This document shows, piece after piece, positions 23,587-31,582 of a DNA stretch of 64,000 bases; positions within the stretch are counted from its first letter, which is position 1; the number at the start of each line of letters is the position of its first letter. The DNA lies in the NCBI RefSeq assembly GCF_026339955.1, contig NZ_JAPEPW010000001.1, positions 2,170,001 to 2,234,000 of the forward strand. The letters are read 5' to 3'. The notes below the pieces were generated by a model, which did not search any database, was not told the DNA's origin, and saw only the letters and a list, made by a program, of their open reading frames with translations. The translations under genes and the position numbers were made by a program. This DNA comes from Streptomyces sp. NBC_01549 (GTDB lineage: Bacteria; Actinomycetota; Actinomycetes; Streptomycetales; Streptomycetaceae).

Positions 23587-23616
23587 TGCTCCCTTTGGCC
23601 GCTCGGGCACACCGCC
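23535..23616 (-). tRNA. tRNA-Tyr (GTA), hybrid gene at the AICE attR
   Basis: An 82-nt class II tRNA on the minus strand. The acceptor stem GGCGGTG pairs with CGCCGCC (one G-T pair) and the discriminator is A. The anticodon loop is in CAGACTGTAAATCTG with anticodon GTA. The variable arm is GCCGGCTTCGCC-like, and the T arm contains TTCGAAT. The 5' half is chromosomal and the 3' half came with the element. Confidence 0.95.
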
Positions 23617-23819
23617 GGGGTTGCTGCCCTGAGACCCGCTTTTCGGCGGTGCTCCCTGGCAACGACGTAAACGATACCTGATGCTCGGGGGTGCTTCGCC
23701 ACCGGATTGATCTGCGCTTGGGGGGGGAGGGGATGGCTAGGCTTATGCGGATGCGGCCGGGGACCTACGCCGGGCTCGACGGCCGCCCCTACGCACCCCG
23801 ATACAAGGAGCCACAGGAC

Positions 23820-24308
23820 ATGGCCGACTCCAGTTTCGACATCGTCTCGAAGGTCGAGCGGCAGGAGGTCGACAACGCCCTCAACCAGGCCGCCAAGGAA
23901 ATCTCGCAGCGCTACGACTTCAAGAACGTGGGCGCCTCCATCTCCTGGTCCGGCGAGAAGATCCTGATGGAGGCGAACTCCGAGGAGCGCGTCAAGGCCG
24001 TTCTCGACGTGTTCGAGACCAAGCTGGTCAAGCGCGGTATCTCGCTGAAGGCGCTGGACGCGGGCGAGCCCCAGCTCTCCGGCAAGGAGTACAAGATCTT
24101 CGCGTCCATCGAGGAGGGCATCTCCCAGGACAACGCGAAGAAGGTGGCGAAGATCATCCGCGACGAGGGCCCGAAGGGTGTCAAGGCGCAGGTGCAGGGC
24201 GACGAGCTGCGCGTCAGTTCGAAGAGTCGTGACGACCTGCAGGCCGTGCAGGCGCTGCTCAAGGGCAAGGACTTCGACTTCGCGCTGCAGTTCGTGAACT
24301 ACCGGTAG
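23820..24308 (+). CDS. yajQ: YajQ-family nucleotide-binding protein
   Basis: A 162-residue protein from ATG 23820, with an AAGGAG-type site upstream. It matches YajQ end to end: [20 protein letters not shown], then [22 protein letters not shown], and the terminal [10 protein letters not shown]. YajQ proteins have two RRM-like folds; they bind nucleotides and RNA, and in Xanthomonas a relative binds cyclic di-GMP. The role in Streptomyces is not established. It is the normal chromosomal neighbour of this tRNA-Tyr. A longer upstream start is rejected. Confidence 0.94.
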   Translation: MADSSFDIVSKVERQEVDNALNQAAKEISQRYDFKNVGASISWSGEKILMEANSEERVKAVLDVFETKLVKRGISLKALDAGEPQLSGKEYKIFASIEEGISQDNAKKVAKIIRDEGPKGVKAQVQGDELRVSSKSRDDLQAVQALLKGKDFDFALQFVNYR

Positions 24309-24438
24309 CTGTTGGCCGCCAGCCGGCTTCGGCCGGTGGTTCGTTGCGCGTACGACGAAAGTCGCGTGTACGAGGAGGGATGGGCACCCGGGGGTGCCCA
24401 CCCCTCTCGCCTGCTGGCTGCGGCCTCGAGGCGTGCGC

Positions 24439-24705
24439 TCAACGGCGCGAGTCGCCGAACAGGATGCGGTAGAGGACGAGCAGGACGAGCGAGCCGCCGA
24501 TCGCGGCGGCCCACGTGGCGCCGTCGTAGAAGTGCTTGGCGATCGGGTGTTCCAGCCAGCGCGCGGAGATCCAGCCGCCTATGAACGCGCCCGCGATGCC
24601 GATGACGGTCGTGCCGATGAAGCCGCCCGGGTCGCGGCCCGGCAGCAGGAATTTGGCGATGGCTCCGGCCAACAGTCCCAGAATGATCCAGCTGATGATG
24701 CCCAT
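24439..24705 (-). CDS. GlsB/YeaQ/YmgE-family stress membrane protein
   Basis: An 88-residue membrane protein with three helices: MGIISWIILGLLAGAIAKFL, then GGFIGTTVIGIAGAFIGGWI, and a C-terminal WAAAIGGSLVLLVLYRIL. The GRDPGG loop after helix 1 is the family signature. These proteins are linked to acid and envelope stress; the mechanism is unknown. A single-gene unit, divergent from the permease at 24877. Confidence 0.9.
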   Translation of the reverse strand: MGIISWIILGLLAGAIAKFLLPGRDPGGFIGTTVIGIAGAFIGGWISARWLEHPIAKHFYDGATWAAAIGGSLVLLVLYRILFGDSRR

Positions 24706-24876
24706 GCCCTGAACCTGCCTCTCCGCGCTGTGCCTGTGCTGTGCTCCTGCTCCGGACCCGTTGTGTCATGCCTTCGAGTCCGAGGAGCCGGTGGTCGTGA
24801 CGGTGTTCGTCGCGCGTTGTCGGGGAGGACGCATCGTCGGCGGTGGTCGGTTGCAGCGATCAGTAGAGTGCCGCCC

Positions 24877-26124
24877 ATGACACAGTCCGGATCCGAATTG
24901 CGGCGCACCCTGGGCGTTGGTGACGCCGTGGTCATCGGGCTCGGGTCGATGGTGGGTGCGGGGATCTTCGCCGCGTTGGGCCCCGCGGCACGGGCGGCCG
25001 GGTCAGGCCTGCTGCTCGGGCTCGCGGTCGCCGCCGTGGTCGCGTACTGCAACGCGATGTCCTCGGCGCGACTGGCCGCTGTGTATCCCGCCTCCGGTGG
25101 CACGTACGTGTACGGGCGCGAGCGGCTCGGCGCCTTCTGGGGGTATCTGGCGGGCTGGTCGTTCGTCGTCGGGAAGACGGCCTCCTGTGCGGCGATGGCG
25201 CTCACTGTGGGCGCCTACGTCTGGCCGGGGCAGGCGCACGCGGTGGCGGTCGGCGCGGTGGTGGCCCTCACCGCGGTGAACTACGGCGGCATGCAGAAGT
25301 CCGCCTGGCTGACCCGGGCGATCGTGGCGGCGGTCCTCGCGGTCCTCGCTTCCGTGGTGGTCGTGTGTCTCGGCTCGGACGCCTCCGACGCCGGGCGGCT
25401 GGACGTCGGGGCCTCGGGTGGCGCGGGCGGGATTCTTCAGGCGGCGGGGCTGCTGTTCTTCGCGTTCGCCGGGTACGCGCGGATCGCGACGCTCGGCGAG
25501 GAGGTACGGGATCCGGCACGCACCATTCCGCGCGCGATCCCGACGGCTCTGGGTATCGCGCTCGTGGTGTACGCGGCGGTCGCGGTCGCGGTCCTCTCGG
25601 TGCTGGGGCCGGACGGGCTCGGGCGCGCCTCGGCGCCGCTGGCCGACGCGGTGCGGGCGGCCGGTGTGCCGGGGCTCGTGCCGGTGGTGCGGGTGGGTGC
25701 GGCCGTGGCCGCGCTCGGCTCCCTCCTCGCCCTGATCCTGGGCGTCTCACGGACGACGCTGGCCATGGCCCGCGACGGTCGTCTGCCGGGCGCCCTGGCC
25801 GCCGTACATCCACGCTTCCAGGTGCCGCACCGAGCGGAGCTCGCCGTGGGCGCGGTGGTCGCCGCGCTGGCCGCGACGGTGGATGTGCGGGGCGCGATCG
25901 GCTTCTCCTCCTTCGGTGTGCTGGCGTACTACGCCGTGGCCAACGCGTCCGCCTGGACGCTGAGTCCGGCTCCGGCGGCGCGGGTGGTGCCGGTGGTGGG
26001 AATCGTCGGCTGCGTGACCCTGGCGTTCGCGCTGCCGGCGGTTTCGGTGGTCGTGGGCGCGGCTGTGCTGGGGGTGGGAGCGGCGGCGTACGGCGTGAGG
26101 GCGTGGGCGGCTGCCTCGCGGTAG
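24877..26124 (+). CDS. APC-superfamily amino acid permease
   Basis: A 415-residue protein with the start set at ATG 24877 (MTQSGSELRRTLGVGDAVVI); the open frame further upstream is non-coding. About twelve membrane helices. The helix 1 unwound substrate site GSMVGAGIFAALGPAA and the helix 6 FFAFAGYARIATLGEEVRDP signature define the amino acid/polyamine/organocation family. It should import an amino acid by symport or exchange. Substrate unknown. Confidence 0.9.
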   Translation: MTQSGSELRRTLGVGDAVVIGLGSMVGAGIFAALGPAARAAGSGLLLGLAVAAVVAYCNAMSSARLAAVYPASGGTYVYGRERLGAFWGYLAGWSFVVGKTASCAAMALTVGAYVWPGQAHAVAVGAVVALTAVNYGGMQKSAWLTRAIVAAVLAVLASVVVVCLGSDASDAGRLDVGASGGAGGILQAAGLLFFAFAGYARIATLGEEVRDPARTIPRAIPTALGIALVVYAAVAVAVLSVLGPDGLGRASAPLADAVRAAGVPGLVPVVRVGAAVAALGSLLALILGVSRTTLAMARDGRLPGALAAVHPRFQVPHRAELAVGAVVAALAATVDVRGAIGFSSFGVLAYYAVANASAWTLSPAPAARVVPVVGIVGCVTLAFALPAVSVVVGAAVLGVGAAAYGVRAWAAASR

Positions 26125-26150
26125 CCGTCGGCCGGGCCCAGGGCCGGGTG

Positions 26151-26717
26151 CTACGAGGCCTGTGCCGCCGCCGTGCGTATGCGGAAGTCGGGCCACGGGG
26201 CCAAGTCCGTGTCGTCGTTGGACTCCTCGTACCAGCCGGAGCCCTCCAGCCAGGTGTCCAGCCACGTCTGCAGATCGGGTGCGTCCACGTACCAGGCGTG
26301 GTCGGCCTCGCCCGGGTTCGGCTCGAAGAGCAGGACTGTGCTCCGGGGGCTGCGGCAGTCCACGCACGCGTACATCCCGCAGCCCCAGTGGGATATCGGC
26401 AGGACGCCTTCGGGCCAGGGCCAGTCGGGGTCCTGGCGGCCGCTCTCACGGTGGGCGAGGTACTGCGGGACGGCGGCCGGCTCGCCGGACGGGGCGCCGT
26501 CGAGCAGCGGCAGCAGGCCGTACTCCGGACCAAAACCGCCGTCCCCTATCCGCAGATAGAGCGCGGCGAGCAGCGGCGGCAGAGGGAAGCCCAGGACGGC
26601 TTCGGCGCGGGCGACCGCCGCCGCGTCCACGGGCTCGGGGAGCGAAGGCCAGCCCCACGGGCGGGTGTTGCGGGCCTCCGTACCGACCCGTGCCAGCAAC
26701 TGCTCGATTTCGGTCAT
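26151..26717 (-). CDS. SMI1/KNR4 (SUKH) family protein
   Basis: A 188-residue acidic soluble protein. The SUKH fold is indicated by VARAEAVLGFPLPPLLAALY, LRIGDGGFGPEYGLLPL, and a later W-CGMYACVDC segment, ending with the two-helix tail LQTWLDTWLEGSGWYEE. SUKH proteins are immunity proteins in many toxin systems but also housekeeping binding proteins. No toxin gene is adjacent, so an immunity role is not supported here. Its start overlaps the stop of the small gene upstream by 4 bp. Confidence 0.85.
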   Translation of the reverse strand: MTEIEQLLARVGTEARNTRPWGWPSLPEPVDAAAVARAEAVLGFPLPPLLAALYLRIGDGGFGPEYGLLPLLDGAPSGEPAAVPQYLAHRESGRQDPDWPWPEGVLPISHWGCGMYACVDCRSPRSTVLLFEPNPGEADHAWYVDAPDLQTWLDTWLEGSGWYEESNDDTDLAPWPDFRIRTAAAQAS

Positions 26718-26974
26718 GGATTCATGATGCAGCGCGCCACTGACAATCGGGCGGCCTGTGGATAACCCAACGGAGCGGAGCCCGTGGTGCGGGCCCGCTC
26801 CGCAGCCGCGGCCGGCTCACCCTGGGGCGCGCAGCCGAGCAGGTCGTAGCGGACGCGTGGCGCAGGGAGCGGGTCGGCGCAGAGTGTGTCGTCTTTGTCC
26901 TTGCGCAGGGCCCATATCGACTCAACGACGCCTCTGGTGCTGTACGCCGCCACGGCGTACTTCGGATGCTGCAC
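26714..26974 (-). CDS. Small hypothetical protein downstream of the broken yccF
   Basis: An 86-residue frame from GTG 26974 that overlaps the SUKH start by 4 bp and begins 15 bp after the yccF stop. The N-terminal part (KYAVAAYSTRGVVESIWALR) looks like a folded domain; the C-terminal half is Ala/Pro-rich. The ribosome binding site is weak and I recognise no family. The tight packing on both sides is the main support. Confidence 0.4.
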   Translation of the reverse strand: MQHPKYAVAAYSTRGVVESIWALRKDKDDTLCADPLPAPRVRYDLLGCAPQGEPAAAAERARTTGSAPLGYPQAARLSVARCIMNP

Positions 26975-26989
26975 CCCCGCACCGCCCTG

Positions 26990-27280
26990 TCAGCGCGTGG
27001 CGAACGGCTCGTCCGTGCTGACGATTTCGCGGCCCAGCGGGAGCAACGAGACGGGGATGAGCTTGAAGTTGGCGATGCCGAACGGGATGCCGATGATCGT
27101 GATGCACAGGAGGATGCCGGTAACGATGTGGGCGAGAGCGAGCCACCAGCCCGCGAGGACCAGCCACAGGACGTTGCCGATGCAGGAGGGCGCGCCCGCG
27201 TCGCGGCGCTCCACCGTCGTATAGCCGAAGGGCCACAGGGCGTAGACGCCGATACGGAAGGCAGCGATGCCAAAGGGGAT
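26990..27280 (-). pseudogene. yccF, C-terminal piece of a gene split by insertion
   Basis: The minus strand encodes IPFGIAAFRIGVYALWPFG and then the whole second YccF repeat, ending REIVSTDEPFATR. About 39 N-terminal residues are missing; they are found at 33124-33240 on the same strand. Joining the pieces at the shared IPFGI gives a 130-residue protein, next to 133 for the intact paralogue at 27399-27800. Upstream of 27280 the frame continues only into sequence antisense to that paralogue. No start codon or ribosome binding site is evident, so this piece is probably not translated. Confidence 0.88.
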
Positions 27281-27398
27281 CGTCTCGGAACGTTCCCGAT
27301 CACGCCACAAGGCCGCTGCGGTTCCGCCTGAACGCCTGACGAGCTGATACTTGTCTTGGCAGGTAGTGTCGGCGGAGCGACCTGGAGAGGTACCGATC

Positions 27399-27800
27399 AT
27401 GAAGCTGTTCAACCTGCTGTTGAACATTCTGTGGCTCGTCTTCTGCGGCATCTGGATGGCGATCGGGTACCTGATCGCGGCGCTGGTGTGCTTCATCTTG
27501 ATCGTCACCATCCCGTTCGGCATCGCGTCGCTGCGTATCGCGGGATTCGTGCTGTGGCCGTTCGGCCGAACTACTGTAGAGCGACCGGATGCCGGGGCGC
27601 CCTCTTGTATCGGCAACGTCCTGTGGTTGGTCTTCGCGGGCTGGTGGCTTGCTCTGGCGCACTTGATCACGAGTATCCCGCTGTTCCTGTCGATCATCGG
27701 TATCCCGTTTGGGTGGGCCAACCTGAAGCTCATCCCGATCTCGCTCATGCCGCTTGGGCGTGAGGTGGTTGCGACGGATCAGCGGTTCGGCGGGCGCTGA
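27399..27800 (+). CDS. yccF: YccF-domain membrane protein, intact paralogue
   Basis: A 133-residue protein from ATG 27399 behind GGAGAGG. It has two YccF repeats. The first is FNLLLNILWLVFCGIWMAIG through TIPFGIASLRIAGFVLWPFG; the second is NVLWLVFAGWWLALAHLI through IIGIPFGWANLKLIPISLMP. About four membrane helices. Function unknown. It is on the opposite strand to the broken yccF and lies inside the inserted segment, so it is an acquired paralogue rather than a local duplicate. Confidence 0.9.
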   Translation: MKLFNLLLNILWLVFCGIWMAIGYLIAALVCFILIVTIPFGIASLRIAGFVLWPFGRTTVERPDAGAPSCIGNVLWLVFAGWWLALAHLITSIPLFLSIIGIPFGWANLKLIPISLMPLGREVVATDQRFGGR

Positions 27801-28027
27801 CCGAGGTCGCCGCTCGGGGGTTGACGTTTCTCTCCCCTGCTTCGACTGCGGCGTGTGCCCGCAGATGCCGTGCGCACAGCAATCAGCCGCTTGACGTCAG
27901 AGATGGGGCACGTCATGGCTGGGGCGGTCGGCTCCACGGCTTTGCGCAGCCACTTTGGCGCGAGCCCCGAAGATCTCTCTGTTGCACGTCTGTGATCGGG
28001 CCACACCGCCACGCGTGGGTAGGCCTG

Positions 28028-28705
28028 TCAGGAGGTGAGGACGGAGATGCCGTCTCCGAGCAGTTTCAACCCGAGAACGAAGAACAGGACCGCCATCACG
28101 GCAACATTGTGCTGGGCTGCCCAGTCTTTCCAATTGCCGAGCGTGGTTTTGGCTCGCTCTCCCCCGAGGAGGAAGACTCCCAGTGGGGCCAGAAGGCCGA
28201 GGGTGGCGATCAGGACGAAGATTGCCAGCGATGCGATCTGCTGCCCGACCGGCAGTCCGGCTGAGCCAATGGAGGCGGCCGCGGCGATGGTCAGCGGGGC
28301 GTTCTTGGCGTTGAGCGCGGCCAGGGCCAATCCGAGTCCGAAGACCTTGACCGGCGTGAGGCGGTCGATCGCGCCCATCCACTTCGGCAGCTTGGCTTGT
28401 GAGGGATCCTTCGGGCGCCGATGCCATTGCCGGGCGCCGAAGAGGACGAGGAACAGGCCCAGGGCGAGCTTGAGGGCTCCCACCCAGGTGGCCGGGTGAT
28501 TGTGGGAGGAGGCACCTGCCGGGGAAGCGATCGCCAGCATCACCGCGCCCAGTACCGAGAGCCCCAGGATCCAGCCGACGGTGAAGAGGGGTCCGTTGAG
28601 ACGTCCCCGAGGCGTGGCGAGTATGAGGATGATGGCGATGATCGGGAGCGGGCTGATCGCGACGCCGGCCGCAAGGCCCAGCACGTCACCGAGAACTTTG
28701 CCCAT
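28028..28705 (-). CDS. GAP-family (SfLAP) membrane protein
   Basis: A 225-residue protein with about six membrane helices: DVLGLAAGVAISPLPIIAII, LFTVGWILGLSVLGAVMLA, LKLALGLFLVLFGARQWHRR, and three more. The ISPLP motif in helix 1, the R-W-H loop, and the central FGLGLALAALNAKN segment fit the GAP/Sap family, related to LysE-type exporters and linked in mycobacteria to lipid export. The cargo here is unknown. Its start is 2 bp after the stop of a short upstream frame. Confidence 0.85.
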   Translation of the reverse strand: MGKVLGDVLGLAAGVAISPLPIIAIILILATPRGRLNGPLFTVGWILGLSVLGAVMLAIASPAGASSHNHPATWVGALKLALGLFLVLFGARQWHRRPKDPSQAKLPKWMGAIDRLTPVKVFGLGLALAALNAKNAPLTIAAAASIGSAGLPVGQQIASLAIFVLIATLGLLAPLGVFLLGGERAKTTLGNWKDWAAQHNVAVMAVLFFVLGLKLLGDGISVLTS

Positions 28706-28707
28706 GG

Positions 28708-28884
28708 TTACCTCCAGAGGGGGATCAGGGCGGCGATCCGGTTGAGCCAGGCTTGGCGGACGTGCGTAGGCAGCCGCAGGACTGCCGTGGACATGCCCGG
28801 GTCTTGCGGGAAGACCCTGGGCCGTGTGTTGCTGCCTCTCCGGAAGTGGTCCTTCTGAACGGCGACCTCCTCGGCGGTCAGCAC
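28708..28884 (-). CDS. Short frame upstream of the GAP-family gene, possible gene remnant
   Basis: A 58-residue frame from GTG 28884 ends 2 bp before the GAP-family ATG, as in a coupled operon. The C-terminal half (STAVLRLPTHVRQAWLNRIA, then ALIPLWR) looks like a real protein end, while the N-terminal half does not. The open frame continues upstream without a better start, so this may be the tail of a truncated gene. Low confidence. Confidence 0.3.
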   Translation of the reverse strand: MLTAEEVAVQKDHFRRGSNTRPRVFPQDPGMSTAVLRLPTHVRQAWLNRIAALIPLWR

Positions 28885-29468
28885 CCGTCCGGCACCTTTC
28901 CCAGACGTTTCAGACTGCTGAGCGCCTCGTCGCTCAAACCCCCATACGGTGCAGCGGGGACGGCGCCTGGGTGTAGCTACGGGTGGTTACGCAGCTGCGC
29001 CGCCATCTTCACAGCCACGCGGAAGCGGCTGCTGCCGGAGAACGCGACGACGACGCCACGTCTCAATGCCATCTTCCTGCGCCTTTCCGGATCTGTCCTC
29101 GGGAGTTCCTCAGGACGCGGGGACCCTGGCCTTGGCCTGCTGGCCACCCGCGTGGCCGCCTTCCCGGAACTGGACGACAAGTCGTCACCCGAGGCAGCTT
29201 TCTTTCTCGGCACCCTGACGGACGAGGCACGTCCCTACGGTCTATCGGGCACGGACCGTAGCCGGTTATTGCGGGGAGTCGTGAAGTGGTCAGGCCGGAC
29301 CCCCGCTGTGGCGGAGCTCCTCCAAGATCCGCCGCCGGGTGATCACATGCGCCATGGCTGGGAGTGCGAGGTGGTGTGTGTGGCGTAAGGATTAAAGGCG
29401 AGGGCGATGGCGCCTCATGCCCGAGCGCTTGGCGACCCTCGGACCGATTCGTGGCAGGAGAATTCACG
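28885..29468. other. No supported gene
   Basis: About 580 bp inside the inserted segment. A plus-strand frame 28753-29388 spans it, but its composition is irregular and it has no domain or good ribosome binding site. The region may hold decayed gene fragments. The AGGAG site of the next operon lies at 29457-29461. Confidence 0.5.
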
Positions 29469-30059
29469 ATGACTGCGACGACAGGTGCAGCCCCATCAGC
29501 TCAGCCCCAGCGCCCGGGTAGGTCGGACGGGGTCTGTAACGAGTTCACCGTCTTCACCAAGATCAAGCCGGGCCACGCTGACGCCTTGCGTGAGGATCTC
29601 GCCGCGATGGCCGACGCGGCGGCTGACGAGAACGTCCATGCGGCGGTGCGCCAGATCGGCACCCTGCACGACGCACGGCACGTGATCTTCGACAACGACA
29701 CCCGGTTCATGTTCGCCAGTGTCTTCGACGGCTCCTGGGACAACTACATCGACGACTTCGCCCAGACGGTGGTCGGGTCCCGCTTCGACAAGGTCTTCTC
29801 GCACAGCGAAGGGTTCCCCGGCGTCACCGATCCAGGGGTGAAGGACTGGTTCGTCGCCCAGCAGGAGCCCGCGGGGGTCTTCGTCAGCGCCTATCCCGAT
29901 CTGACCGTTCAGCAGATCTACAAGGACCACCGCGTGGAGGAGGCGTTCGAGGCGGTGCTGGACACCGCTGAGTTCCGCGCGGCGCTGGACAACCCGGCGA
30001 ACGCCGACTTGCTGGCCACGCCGGCCTTCCAGAAGCTGATGGAGGAAGCCGCGGCCTAG
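29469..30059 (+). CDS. Conserved-looking protein of the peroxidase/catalase operon, function unknown
   Basis: A 196-residue soluble protein from ATG 29469 behind AGGAG. It starts with a disordered 20 residues, then a possible ferredoxin-like domain: NEFTVFTKIKPGHADALRED, HVIFDNDTRFMFASVFDGSW, and a second half with similar pattern around PAGVFVSAYPDLTVQQIYKD. The two halves could be paired dimeric alpha/beta barrels, the fold also used by DyP peroxidases. It precedes the DyP and catalase-like genes in the same direction, so a shared function is likely. Confidence 0.7.
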   Translation: MTATTGAAPSAQPQRPGRSDGVCNEFTVFTKIKPGHADALREDLAAMADAAADENVHAAVRQIGTLHDARHVIFDNDTRFMFASVFDGSWDNYIDDFAQTVVGSRFDKVFSHSEGFPGVTDPGVKDWFVAQQEPAGVFVSAYPDLTVQQIYKDHRVEEAFEAVLDTAEFRAALDNPANADLLATPAFQKLMEEAAA

Positions 30060-30156
30060 AACCCGAACACACCCACCCCTCAGAGCCGACCCGACATCGG
30101 TGGACCGCGTCGGGCGCGGGTCGGCCGCTTGCAGGTCTGCCCAGGCAAAGGCCGAC

Positions 30157-31527
30157 ATGGAGACACAGGCGATCATGAACACGACGGCAAGCAGCAGCGC
30201 GGCCAGCGTGCGCGTCGAGATCGACGACGTCCAAAGCGGGGCACTGCGTCCACGGCCCGTGCCGTACGAGGGAAAGTTCATCTTCCTGCGCGTCGACGAC
30301 CGCCACGCCGGGCGCGCCCTGCTGCGGCGGCTGCTCCCGGTGACCTCGGGCGGTCTGCCAGGCGTGGACCGGAGCCAGGATGCCTGGGTGGCTGTGGCGT
30401 TCACCTACCAGGGACTGAGGGCCCTGGGGGTGCCCCAGGAGTCGCTGGACAGCTTTCCGCGGGCGTTACGCGAGGGCATGGCCGCTCGGGCGGAACTGAT
30501 CGGCGACGTGGGCGAGAGCGCCCCGGCCCACTGGGAGGCACCGTTCGGAACGGGCGATGTCCATATCGCGTTGAGCGCCCTCTCTTCCAATGCCGCGCAG
30601 CTGGACAAGGAGCTGGAGCGGGCCCGCGTCGCCTACGAGGACACGCCCGGTGTCCAGGTGATCTGGCAGCAGGAGGTCCGCCAGCTCCCGACCGGACGCA
30701 CCACCTTCGGCTTCCGTGACGGCATCAGCCATCCGAACATTGAGGGCGTCGGACTGCCCGGCTCCAACCCGCAGGAAGCCCCCATCAAGGCGGGCGAGTT
30801 CATCCTCGGCTACCCCGACGAAACCGGCAATCTGCCGCCCATGCCCAGCCCCGATGTGCTGGGGCGCAACGGAACCTACGCGGCCGTTCGCAAGATCCAC
30901 ACCAACGTGGCGGCCTGGCGGCAGTACCTGCGCGCGAACACCTCCAGCGCCCAGGAGGAGGCACTCCTGGCGGCGAAGATGGTCGGACGCTGGCCCAGCG
31001 GGGCGCCGCTGACGCTGACGCCGGAGCACGATGATCCAGAGCTGGCGGCCGATCCGCACCGCAACAACAACTTCCTGTACCGGGAGAACGACGATCGCGG
31101 CTTCCGTTGCCCCGCCGGTGCGCACATCCGGCGCACCAACCCCCGTGATTCCACCATCATCGGCGACGCACGGATGCACCGCCTCATCCGCCGCGGCACC
31201 ACCTACGGCCCGCCGCTGCCCGAGGGCGTACTGGAAGACGACGGTGCCGACCGCGGCCTCGTCGGAGTCTTCATCGGCGCCCACCTGCAACGGCAGTTTG
31301 AGTTCATCAAGGCCGAGTGGGTCAACGACGGCAACTTCATCGGCTACCCCGGTGAGAAGGACCCGGTGGCCGGGCATCACGGCGGAACCGGCAGCGTCAC
31401 CATCCCGGAGAAGCCGGTCCGGCGCCGCCTGCAAAACCTGCCCAGCTTCGTGGTCACCCGGGGCGGTGAGTACTGCTTCGTGCCGGGTCTGCGCGCCCTG
31501 CGCTGGCTCGCCGAACTGGAGGACTGA
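30157..31527 (+). CDS. DyP-type (dye-decolorizing) heme peroxidase
   Basis: A 456-residue protein from ATG 30157; an ATG six codons later is an alternative. The family motif FGFRDGISHP (GxxDG) is at about residue 185, with the catalytic Asp. The proximal heme His region is CPAGAHIRRTNPRDS at about residue 320, followed by an Arg-rich distal segment and RRGTTYGPPL. No Tat or Sec signal is seen, so it is probably cytoplasmic or in an encapsulin, though no encapsulin gene is visible. It would oxidise bulky phenolic or dye substrates with H2O2. Codon 104 is TTA (30466-30468). Followed by the catalase-like gene after 55 bp. Confidence 0.93.
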   Translation: METQAIMNTTASSSAASVRVEIDDVQSGALRPRPVPYEGKFIFLRVDDRHAGRALLRRLLPVTSGGLPGVDRSQDAWVAVAFTYQGLRALGVPQESLDSFPRALREGMAARAELIGDVGESAPAHWEAPFGTGDVHIALSALSSNAAQLDKELERARVAYEDTPGVQVIWQQEVRQLPTGRTTFGFRDGISHPNIEGVGLPGSNPQEAPIKAGEFILGYPDETGNLPPMPSPDVLGRNGTYAAVRKIHTNVAAWRQYLRANTSSAQEEALLAAKMVGRWPSGAPLTLTPEHDDPELAADPHRNNNFLYRENDDRGFRCPAGAHIRRTNPRDSTIIGDARMHRLIRRGTTYGPPLPEGVLEDDGADRGLVGVFIGAHLQRQFEFIKAEWVNDGNFIGYPGEKDPVAGHHGGTGSVTIPEKPVRRRLQNLPSFVVTRGGEYCFVPGLRALRWLAELED

Positions 31528-31582
31528 GGGCAGTTCCTCCCCCCTGAGGCCCCACCACGGTCTTCGAGAAGAGGTCGACGTC

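Noticed and set aside
24394..24876. N-terminal extension of the APC permease
   Set aside because: The upstream 160 codons overlap the minus-strand GlsB gene and are Arg/Asp-rich noise; family alignment begins at MTQSGSELRRTLGVGDA.
26151..26717. SUKH immunity gene of a polymorphic toxin locus
   Set aside because: No toxin, WXG or RHS gene in the neighbourhood; the position looks like backbone.
28753..29388. 211-residue plus-strand frame in the inserted segment
   Set aside because: Irregular composition, no recognisable fold, weak start. Left as unassigned.
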